Shown: positions 1 through 6,207 of the stretch, in pieces
Layout of the letters: every line of letters starts with the position of its first letter
Numbering within the stretch: position 1 is the stretch's first letter
From: SAR202 cluster bacterium
GTDB lineage: Bacteria; Chloroflexota; Dehalococcoidia; Lucifugimonadales; JASMAO01
Direction: 5' to 3'
Length of the DNA: 13,813 bases
Assembly: GCA_030754315.1 (NCBI GenBank)
Contig: JASMAO010000027.1
Span: 1-13,813, forward strand
Program-made: the position numbers and the translations under genes
The notes under the pieces: generated by a model
Databases searched by the model: none
The model's input: the letters and a program-made list of their open reading frames with translations, nothing else
Told to the model about the DNA's origin: nothing

Positions 1-752
1 TGCATCAAAAGATAGCAATCATTACGGGAGGGGGGACTGGGATAGGGAAACGTACCGCACTAGCCCTACTTACAGAGGGATATTCAGTTGTGATCGCCGG
101 GCGCCGTTTAGAGGCACTCCAAAACACCAAAGCAGAGGCTGGAACTTCTGGATCTGATCTGTTGCCCGTTCAAACCGACGTGAGCAACCCAACATCTGTT
201 CAAACATTATTCGCAAAAGCAAAAGAGACCTTTGGCAGAGTCGACCTTTTGTTCAACAACGCCGGTTTTGGAGCACCACAAATACCTCTAGAGGACTTGA
301 CGCATGAGCAGTGGATATCGGTTGTTAACGTGAATCTAACCGGAGCGTTTCTTTGTACACAAGAAGCTTTCCGTCTGATGAAAACCCAGACTCCTAGAGG
401 AGGACGCATCATAAATAACGGTTCCATATCTGCACATTCCCCACGACCCAACTCGGCGCCATATACCGCCACCAAACACGCTGTGACAGGCCTAACCAAA
501 TCCACATCGCTCGATGGACGAAAATACAACATCGCATGTGGTCAGATTGACATTGGCAACGCTGCCACTGAGATGACCACGCGGATGAAAGATGGTGTGC
601 CACAACCCAACGGACAGATCGTGCCAGAGCCAACAATGAACGCGGACAATGTAGCAAACGCGGTAGTCTACATGGCTGGCTTGCCTTTGGACACCAACGT
701 CCTATTCATGACTGTGATGGCTAACGACATGCCTTTCGTAGGACGCGGGTGA
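1..752 (+). CDS. Short-chain dehydrogenase/reductase (SDR), start codon at the window edge
   Basis: Classical SDR oxidoreductase, an NAD(P)-dependent enzyme acting on an unidentified alcohol or carbonyl substrate in the cytoplasm. The reading frame is open from base 3, and bases 1-2 are TG, so the start codon (xTG) probably lies across the window edge; that would give a protein of about 250 residues, normal for the family. Counting from that codon, the Rossmann dinucleotide motif TGGGTGIG is at residues 9-16, NNAG at 86-89, the NVN asparagine near 112, and the catalytic Ser-Tyr-Lys at about S142, Y155 and K159 (YTATK). The basic GRR after the second beta strand (about 34-36) hints at NADP(H) preference, but only tentatively. 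The gene ends in TGA 132 nt before cmk and need not be in the same operon. Family is certain; substrate is unknown. Confidence 0.93.
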   Translation, partial: HQKIAIITGGGTGIGKRTALALLTEGYSVVIAGRRLEALQNTKAEAGTSGSDLLPVQTDVSNPTSVQTLFAKAKETFGRVDLLFNNAGFGAPQIPLEDLTHEQWISVVNVNLTGAFLCTQEAFRLMKTQTPRGGRIINNGSISAHSPRPNSAPYTATKHAVTGLTKSTSLDGRKYNIACGQIDIGNAATEMTTRMKDGVPQPNGQIVPEPTMNADNVANAVVYMAGLPLDTNVLFMTVMANDMPFVGRG

Positions 753-871
753 AGCAAGCTTCCCTATCGCAGAAAATTACGCCGGCCCATAATGGAAAAT
801 CGTTCTGACAAACACCAAAAATTGATACAGTTTCCATAGCAACAAGCATCAGATTTTGGCAGGTCTGCCTT

Positions 872-876
872 AAGGA
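872..876 (+). promoter_or_regulatory. Ribosome binding site supporting the TTG start of cmk
   Basis: AAGGA lies 8 nt before the TTG at 885. The P-loop begins only about ten residues after this start, as is usual for CMP kinase, so the TTG is preferred over any later start. I found no convincing promoter in the 132-nt gap before cmk. Confidence 0.6.
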
Positions 877-884
877 AATAGACA

Positions 885-1556
885 TTGGTTGAAGTATCGA
901 CCATCGCTATCGATGGACCCGTGGCATCTGGCAAGACGGCAGTTGGTCAATTGGTCGCAAAGTTACTTGGTTTCCGTTTCCTCGATACCGGGATAATGTA
1001 TCGAGCAGTAACATTTGGTGTTATACAACGACAGATATCTCTATACGACGATGTGGCCCTCACCAATTTTTCCAACTCTATAGATATACGAATATGTGAC
1101 TCCGGCGGGAACGCCCATGTAACTGTGGATGGCTTAGACGTTACCGATAGCCTGCGTCTTCCCGATGTCGAACGCGGCGTCTCTCTAGTTTCAAAGATAC
1201 CAGGTGTTCGTGCTACTCTCGTCACCCAACAGCGGGCTATAGCTGCTCAAGGACCGATAGTCATGGTCGGGCGCGATATTGGAACAGTTGTGCTTCATGA
1301 CGCCCAATTGAAAATATACTTGAACGCATCAATTGCCACACGCGCTGAACGGCGGTTTCTAGAATTACAAGGTCGGGGCACACCGCTGGAGTACGATCAG
1401 GTGGTGAAGGAGCTACAACGCCGTGATAAAATAGATTCGGAGCGCTTCGACTCGCCGTTGCACCCAGATAAGAACGCACTTCACATCGACACCGACATCC
1501 TTAGTGTCGAGGAGTTGGCAATGCATATCCGGAATCTCACCACCTGCCAGCGATGA
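885..1556 (+). CDS. cmk: (d)CMP kinase (cytidylate kinase)
   Basis: Phosphorylates CMP and dCMP to the diphosphates using ATP, feeding nucleic acid and CDP-lipid synthesis in the cytoplasm. The 223-residue length is typical. Visible motifs in order: P-loop GPVASGKT (11-18), LDTGIMYRA of the nucleotide-binding core (33-41), GRDIGTVV (129-136), the RAERR segment (about 153-157), and the C-terminal RDKIDSERFDSPL stretch (180-192) that contacts CMP in this family. The start is TTG with an AAGGA Shine-Dalgarno at 872-876. The stop TGA overlaps the next gene's ATG as ATGA, which suggests translational coupling to the acyltransferase. A cmk-plsC pair is a familiar bacterial arrangement. Nothing is missing or broken. 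Confidence 0.96.
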   Translation: MVEVSTIAIDGPVASGKTAVGQLVAKLLGFRFLDTGIMYRAVTFGVIQRQISLYDDVALTNFSNSIDIRICDSGGNAHVTVDGLDVTDSLRLPDVERGVSLVSKIPGVRATLVTQQRAIAAQGPIVMVGRDIGTVVLHDAQLKIYLNASIATRAERRFLELQGRGTPLEYDQVVKELQRRDKIDSERFDSPLHPDKNALHIDTDILSVEELAMHIRNLTTCQR

Positions 1557-2209
1557 ACCTAATCCTTCCAGTAGCAAGATTTATGCAACTAGTCACCCTT
1601 AGGCTATTTGCTGATCTTGAAGTGATTGATAGCGAAAACGTCCCACCATTTGGCCCAGTTATAATCGTCGCTAACCACCAGAGCAGTGCAGACCCTGCCT
1701 TAATAACTGCAACGTCGCCTCGCAGAGTCTTTTTCCTAGCCAAACGAGACATCTTCAGCGGACCAATTGTGTCTTGGCTACTTAAACAATATGGTGCACA
1801 CCCATTGAACCGCGTAGGTGCCGATCCTGCAGCCTACCGTTGGGCCTTGAACCAACTGAAACACGACAAAGCCGTTGTTATATTTCCCGAAGGCACAAGA
1901 AATCCAGGTTGTATGAAAAAGGCTTTGCCAGGGGTCGCGCAACTGGCGTTAAAATCCGAGGCGCCGGTGCTACCCGTGGGAATTACGGGAACTGAGACGA
2001 TGGGAAGCTGGCTGAGGGTCTTTAATCCTACCGGTAAGCTCCGAATAAAGTTTGGAATGGTCTTTTCGTTACCCTCGATCAGGGGCCGACCCAACCGTGA
2101 AGTCTTAGAAGGCCTCACAGACATAATAATGGGACGAATAGCAGAGCAGCTCCCTCCAGAGTATCGCGGTATTTATTCAATCAAACCGAGGTCGGGAGAA
2201 CCAGTTTAA
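1553..2209 (+). CDS. plsC: 1-acyl-sn-glycerol-3-phosphate acyltransferase (PlsC family)
   Basis: Membrane-associated acyltransferase expected to acylate lysophosphatidic acid at sn-2, giving phosphatidic acid for phospholipid synthesis. The catalytic HX4D motif is seen as NHQSSAD (N41, H42, D47). The acceptor-binding FPEGTR block is at 111-116, and PVGITGTE follows at about 141-148. The N-terminal 20 residues are hydrophobic enough to sit at the membrane. The 218-residue length fits the short form of the family. The ATG is nested in the cmk stop (ATGA), so translation is probably coupled; glmS follows after 3 nt. Related acyltransferases with other acceptors share these motifs, so the exact substrate is inferred from the family and the housekeeping context. 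Confidence 0.9.
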   Translation: MNLILPVARFMQLVTLRLFADLEVIDSENVPPFGPVIIVANHQSSADPALITATSPRRVFFLAKRDIFSGPIVSWLLKQYGAHPLNRVGADPAAYRWALNQLKHDKAVVIFPEGTRNPGCMKKALPGVAQLALKSEAPVLPVGITGTETMGSWLRVFNPTGKLRIKFGMVFSLPSIRGRPNREVLEGLTDIIMGRIAEQLPPEYRGIYSIKPRSGEPV

Positions 2210-2212
2210 CCT

Positions 2213-4057
2213 ATGTGCGGAATAATCGCGTATACAGGTGACCGACAGGCCGCGCAGCTATTATTAGATGGTCTCTCCAAACTAGAGTACCGTGGTTACG
2301 ACAGCACAGGCATTTCCGTTATTGACCCAAAGGACGGCCCAAAAGTGCACAAGTCTAGCGGCAAGCTCCAGGTGTTACTAGATATCCTAGGTAATAACCT
2401 TCCTTCCGGCACAATTGGGATTGGGCACACTCGTTGGGCCACCCATGGCAAGCCTACCGATTTCAATGCTCACCCACATACAGATTGCTCCACTGACGTC
2501 GTGGTCGCGCACAATGGCATCGTTGAAAACTACCTAGAGATCAAAGACGAACTTCAAAGGGAGGGACACAAGTTCGCCTCGGAGACCGACAGTGAGGTTC
2601 TACCTCACTTAATAGAGCGTTTTATGGCCCAAGGATATACTTTGGAAGAATCTATGAGGAATTCAGCACAACGCATTCGGGGGGCTCATGCCGTAGTTGC
2701 CGCATCAAGGCACGAACCTGGAAAGATTGTCGCATTCAGGCTCGGAAATGCTGGCGGCATTGTCGTTGGATACGGAAAAAACGAAATGCTATTAGCGAGC
2801 GACATCCCTGCTCTCCTGAACCATACAAAAACGGTAGCTTACCTCGGCGCCGGTGAAACCGTCTCAATTACGAACAACCAAGTTACATATTCCTTACTAG
2901 ACGGTACGCCGGTGGGAAAAAAACCTTCTCAGGTTTCATACGACCCCCTGTCTGCCGCCAAGGGTAACTATCCCCATTTCATGATCAAAGAGATTCACGA
3001 GCAACCGGAGGCAGTCGTCAACACTTTAAGAGAGCGCATATCTTTTGATGAGTTTCGTACAACGCTAGATGAATTCCCTTTCTCAGACAAAGAGGTGCGT
3101 GAATTCAATAGGGTTGTGCTCATCGGGATGGGAACAAGTTTGCACGCGGCTATGGTCGGCCAAACTTGGATCGAGTCCCTTACACGCATCCCAACCGAGG
3201 CTAATAATTCATCCGAGTACAGATATAGAAATCCCATCATAGATAAACGCACGCTCGTCATATCCATTGCCCAATCAGGTGAAACAGCCGATACGGTGTC
3301 GGCCATGGAAATGGCAAAAAACTTAGGCGCGCGTCAAATTACCCTGTGTAACATTGAAGGTGCTCAGAGTACCCGTATCGCAGACGGCACGATGTTCATA
3401 CGAGCAGGACTAGAGGTGGGTGTTGCTTCGAGCAAAACATTCGTCTGTTCGTTAACCACACTGCTTGTGCTCGCTATTTACATCGCCGAACGCCGTGGAA
3501 CCCTATCGGAAAACCATGCACGTGAACTAGTGACGGAGCTATCAAGACTTCCCAACATGTTAGGCTCACTTCTATCCAATGAACAACAATACCAGACGCT
3601 GGCCAGAGATTACGGAAACTACTCTAATTTCCTTTTTCTCGGACGCGGTATCAATCATCCACTAGCTTTGGAAGGCGCACTGAAACTGAAAGAAATTAGC
3701 TATATTCACGCAGAGGGTTATCAGGCTGGAGAAATGAAGCACGGGCCAATCTCACTGATTGACAAAAACATGCCTATAGTCGCCCTAATTCCCCAAGATG
3801 ATTTGTATGAAAAGATGTTCAACAACATGAACGAGGCAGCCGCACGTGGTGGAAAAGTAATTGCCATAGCTTCCGAAGGTGATTCAGAAGTTGAAGGCAT
3901 AGCAGAACACGTCATTTACGTCCCAGCAACATCACCTTTAATCAACCCAATACCTATGGCAGTGCCAATGCAGTTGTTTGCTTATGAAATCGCTGTCCAC
4001 CGGGGCTGCGAAATCGACCAACCTAGGAACCTTGCCAAGTCAGTAACTGTGGAATAA
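2213..4057 (+). CDS. glmS: Glutamine-fructose-6-phosphate aminotransferase (isomerising)
   Basis: Makes glucosamine-6-phosphate from fructose-6-phosphate and glutamine, the first committed step to UDP-GlcNAc for the cell wall. The protein begins MCGI, so Cys2 becomes the N-terminal nucleophile of the glutaminase domain once Met is removed. Further glutaminase signatures are EYRGYDS (25-31), GHTRWATHG (71-79) and HNGIVENY (100-107). Two SIS sugar-isomerase domains follow from about residue 285, including SGETADT and a SSKTF block. The C-terminus LAKSVTVE is the family hallmark closing the sugar site. The 614-residue length is normal. The gene sits 3 nt after plsC, leaving no room for a glmS ribozyme leader. 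A GGAG at 2195-2198 is rather far from the ATG, so coupling to plsC translation is likely. Confidence 0.97.
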   Translation: MCGIIAYTGDRQAAQLLLDGLSKLEYRGYDSTGISVIDPKDGPKVHKSSGKLQVLLDILGNNLPSGTIGIGHTRWATHGKPTDFNAHPHTDCSTDVVVAHNGIVENYLEIKDELQREGHKFASETDSEVLPHLIERFMAQGYTLEESMRNSAQRIRGAHAVVAASRHEPGKIVAFRLGNAGGIVVGYGKNEMLLASDIPALLNHTKTVAYLGAGETVSITNNQVTYSLLDGTPVGKKPSQVSYDPLSAAKGNYPHFMIKEIHEQPEAVVNTLRERISFDEFRTTLDEFPFSDKEVREFNRVVLIGMGTSLHAAMVGQTWIESLTRIPTEANNSSEYRYRNPIIDKRTLVISIAQSGETADTVSAMEMAKNLGARQITLCNIEGAQSTRIADGTMFIRAGLEVGVASSKTFVCSLTTLLVLAIYIAERRGTLSENHARELVTELSRLPNMLGSLLSNEQQYQTLARDYGNYSNFLFLGRGINHPLALEGALKLKEISYIHAEGYQAGEMKHGPISLIDKNMPIVALIPQDDLYEKMFNNMNEAAARGGKVIAIASEGDSEVEGIAEHVIYVPATSPLINPIPMAVPMQLFAYEIAVHRGCEIDQPRNLAKSVTVE

Positions 4058-4059
4058 AA

Positions 4060-4251
4060 ATGAATAAAGAAGGAACCATACGACACCACATAGAAGCTGT
4101 TTCGGGGACCATAGGCCTTTCTCTAAGTCATGAGTGTGTCGAAGACCTTGTCGATTTGATTAAAAAAACCTCCATCGTCCAAGAGCGTACAAGGAGCCTG
4201 AACCTTACTAATGTACCACCTTCTTTTTTGTTCTTCCCAAAGGCAGGTTAA
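4060..4251 (+). CDS. AtzG/GatC-like small protein (DUF4089-like)
   Basis: A 63-residue protein starting 2 nt after the glmS stop and ending 10 nt before proS, so it is part of the same transcription unit. Its layout resembles the AtzG/DUF4089 family from memory: an N-terminal helix with IEAVSGTIGLSL, a central helix with hydrophobic residues regularly spaced (VEDLVDLIKK), a short linker, and a tail ending FLFFPKAG, where family members have a similar aromatic-x-P end. Known AtzG is a GatC-like small subunit that stabilises the AtzE amidase; GatC plays that role in the tRNA amidotransferase GatCAB. No amidase gene is visible here, so the partner is unknown. The family call rests on pattern comparison, not a search; the position between two intact housekeeping genes supports it being a real gene. 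Confidence 0.62.
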   Translation: MNKEGTIRHHIEAVSGTIGLSLSHECVEDLVDLIKKTSIVQERTRSLNLTNVPPSFLFFPKAG

Positions 4252-4261
4252 GATTCAATAA

Positions 4262-5959
4262 ATGCGTATATCACTACTGTTCGGTAAAACCCTCAGAGAC
4301 GATCCCGCTGATGCGGAAATCGCCAGCCACCGCCTGATGGTGCGAGCCGGTTTAATCAACCAAATAGTTTCGGGCGTATACAGCTACCTGCCTTTAGCTT
4401 GGCGTTCAGTACGAAAAATTGAAAATATTATTCGTGAAGAGATGGATGCCGCCGGCGCCCAAGAACTCCGTCTCCCCGCACTGCAACCTCAAGACATCTG
4501 GGACAAATCCGGTAGAAACCAGGTCTTTGGTGAGGACATGTTCCGCCTGTCAGACAGACGTGACAGGCCTCTGGTGATAGCGCCAACACATGAAGAAGCA
4601 CTCACGAATCTCGTTGCTGCCAACGTCAGTAGCTATCGGGACTTGCCTATCACTTTGTACCAAATCCAGACAAAGTTCCGAGATGAACCACGACCGAGGG
4701 CCGGTCTAATACGCGTCCGCGAATTCGACATGAAAGACGCGTATTCCTTCGACGACAGTGAACATCGACTAGATGCCAGCTACACAGCAATGAGAGAAGC
4801 CTATAAGCGCATTTATCGACGGTGTGGTGTCTCGGCCATAATGGTAGAGGCCGACAGTGGCGCTATCGGCGGAAAAGATTCACAAGAATTCATGGCCCTA
4901 GCAAATGCCGGCGAAGATACGATAATTTTTTGCGAATCGTGCAAATATGCAGCCAACGTGGAGATCGCGAAGGTTTCCATACCTGCCGACAAGGAAGACG
5001 CCCCTAATGATTTGAAAGAGGTAAGTACTCCCGGCGTCAAGACAATAGAGGACCTGACCCGCTTTTTTAACATACCCGCAAGAAAAACTCTAAAAGCAGT
5101 TTTCTACTGGACCGATGGTGAAGTCGTGGTCGCAACAATCAGAGGCGACCTAGAAGTTAATATGACAAAGCTCTCCAACGCGCTCGAAGCTTCGGATATT
5201 AGGCTAGCCACACCCGATGAAATAGCCTCAGCAGGATTAGTTGCCGGTTCAGCTTCCCCAGTAGGCCTTGATGGCATCAGGAAAATCGCCGACTACTCAA
5301 TCGAATTCGGCACGAATTTTGTAGTAGGGGCAAACGTAGAGGGCCGTCACCTGCAAAACACCAATTACCCCCGTGATTTTGAAGTCGATAAGATCACGGA
5401 CATCGCTCTAGCGGAAGAGGGTCTAGCATGCGAACAATGCCATTCACCCCTGGAAACACGACGAGGAATCGAAGTAGGCCATATTTTCAAGCTCGGCACT
5501 AGGTACAGTGAACTGTTAGGCGCATATTTTTCCGACGCTGACGACAAACAACGCCCCATAACCATGGGATGCTACGGAATAGGAGTGGGACGACTCTTAG
5601 CCGCAGCTATCGAACAGAATCATGACGAAAACGGCATTATTTTTCCGGTCTCTATTGCACCCTACCAGGTTTGGCTAACAGCTCTGAACGTGGAAAAAGA
5701 AGAGGTGGCCGAAATTTCAAACCAACTATACGAAACACTTACGCAGAATGGAGTAGACGTACTCTACGATGATAGGCCTGAATCTGCCGGGGTAAAATTC
5801 AAAGACGCAGATCTCATAGGCCTCCCAATCCGGATAGTGGTGAGCACACGCAATATCAAGCAAGGTATTGTAGAGATAAAGTTACGTTCCCGAAACGACG
5901 TTGAACCAACGCCTATCAACGAAGTTGTAGCACGCATCAAAGAATTGGCGTTAACATAG
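4262..5959 (+). CDS. proS: Prolyl-tRNA synthetase, bacterial type with editing insertion
   Basis: Class II synthetase that charges tRNA-Pro with proline in the cytoplasm. The N-terminal catalytic core shows the class II motif 1 region (residues about 40-75), THEE (109-112), motif 2 with TKFRDEPRPRAG (137-148) and EFDMKDAYSFD (154-164), and motif 3 as GCYGIGVGR (436-444). Between motifs 2 and 3 lies an insertion of the INS/YbaK-like editing type (about 230-390), which in characterised enzymes removes mischarged Ala-tRNA-Pro. Two CxxC pairs, C224/C227 and C390/C393, flank the insertion and could bind zinc. A C-terminal anticodon-binding domain follows from about residue 470. The 565-residue length is usual for this type. 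It starts 10 nt after the AtzG-like gene. The TAG stop is followed by a 248-nt gap, so this is the last gene of the block. Confidence 0.97.
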   Translation: MRISLLFGKTLRDDPADAEIASHRLMVRAGLINQIVSGVYSYLPLAWRSVRKIENIIREEMDAAGAQELRLPALQPQDIWDKSGRNQVFGEDMFRLSDRRDRPLVIAPTHEEALTNLVAANVSSYRDLPITLYQIQTKFRDEPRPRAGLIRVREFDMKDAYSFDDSEHRLDASYTAMREAYKRIYRRCGVSAIMVEADSGAIGGKDSQEFMALANAGEDTIIFCESCKYAANVEIAKVSIPADKEDAPNDLKEVSTPGVKTIEDLTRFFNIPARKTLKAVFYWTDGEVVVATIRGDLEVNMTKLSNALEASDIRLATPDEIASAGLVAGSASPVGLDGIRKIADYSIEFGTNFVVGANVEGRHLQNTNYPRDFEVDKITDIALAEEGLACEQCHSPLETRRGIEVGHIFKLGTRYSELLGAYFSDADDKQRPITMGCYGIGVGRLLAAAIEQNHDENGIIFPVSIAPYQVWLTALNVEKEEVAEISNQLYETLTQNGVDVLYDDRPESAGVKFKDADLIGLPIRIVVSTRNIKQGIVEIKLRSRNDVEPTPINEVVARIKELALT

Positions 5960-6065
5960 GCACGCGTTTAAAAAACGTGGATTCCCATCCATCCGCCGTT
6001 GTTTCCTTCGCAACACACTCCTAGAACTGTAAAACCAGCTTTCCTCAAAATCACGTTGGAGCTTC

Positions 6066-6086
6066 CCCAATACGGTTTCGATTGGG
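6066..6086 (+). repeat. Small hairpin (6-bp stem, 9-nt loop)
   Basis: CCCAAT (6066-6071) and ATTGGG (6081-6086) are perfect reverse complements around the loop ACGGTTTCG. There is no following T-tract, so it is not a standard intrinsic terminator. It could be part of a weak terminator for the proS operon, a protein-binding dyad upstream of the next promoter, or chance. Confidence 0.4.
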
Positions 6087-6108
6087 ATGCGTAGCGTAAT
6101 ATATTAGG

Positions 6109-6136
6109 TTGTTGTAAGCTAGCCTCGGGACATAAT
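6109..6136 (+). promoter_or_regulatory. Possible sigma70-type promoter of the ThDP enzyme operon
   Basis: TTGTTG (6109-6114, three of six consensus matches) lies 16 nt before CATAAT (6131-6136, five of six). A start site near 6143 would leave a leader of about 65 nt containing the 6161-6181 hairpin. The -35 is poor, so this is a candidate only. Confidence 0.35.
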
Positions 6137-6160
6137 CCATACACCCCGTTCTAGCTCAGT

Positions 6161-6181
6161 GGTAGGTATATACAGCCTACC
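6161..6181 (+). repeat. Hairpin in the leader of the ThDP enzyme gene
   Basis: GGTAGGT (6161-6167) can pair with GCCTACC (6175-6181): six Watson-Crick pairs plus one T-G wobble at the loop end, around a 7-nt loop ATATACA. It ends 12 nt before the Shine-Dalgarno. It could tune translation or simply protect the transcript end; there is no evidence of ligand binding. Confidence 0.5.
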
Positions 6182-6193
6182 TCTGAATCTTGC

Positions 6194-6199
6194 AGGAGG
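6194..6199 (+). promoter_or_regulatory. Strong Shine-Dalgarno fixing the start of the ThDP enzyme
   Basis: AGGAGG ends 8 nt before the ATG at 6208, a near-ideal spacing. An in-frame TTG at 6190 overlaps this region and lies upstream of the Shine-Dalgarno, so it cannot use it. The ATG is therefore chosen. Confidence 0.85.
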
Positions 6200-6207
6200 A
6201 AAAATCA

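Larger units (their letters stand above)
5960..6207 (+). other. Non-coding gap between proS and the ThDP enzyme gene
   Basis: 248 nt without a credible coding frame. It holds a short AT-rich hairpin just after proS (CGTTT-AAA-AAACG at about 5965-5977, no T-tract), a CCCAAT/ATTGGG hairpin at 6066-6086, a possible promoter at 6109-6136, a tRNA D-arm-like 14-mer at 6152-6165 that overlaps a second hairpin (6161-6181), and a strong Shine-Dalgarno. No clear intrinsic terminator or known riboswitch motif was recognised. Confidence 0.7.

Noticed and set aside
753..884. Promoter for cmk built on TTGATA (822-827) or CTGACA (805-810)
   Set aside because: No acceptable -10 element occurs at 15-19 nt from either box.
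2190..2215. glmS ribozyme or other leader control of glmS
   Set aside because: Only 3 nt separate the plsC stop and the glmS start, so there is no leader to hold such a structure.
5965..5977. Intrinsic terminator directly after proS
   Set aside because: CGTTT-AAA-AAACG is a weak AT-rich hairpin and the bases after it are GTGGATTCCC, with no T-tract.
6143..6207. A complete tRNA gene suggested by TAGCTCAGTGGTAG
   Set aside because: The D-stem GCTC is not matched by a GAGC, no anticodon stem can be drawn in register, and there is no GGTTCGAATCC-like T-arm or matching acceptor stem; the sequence runs straight into a Shine-Dalgarno and start codon.
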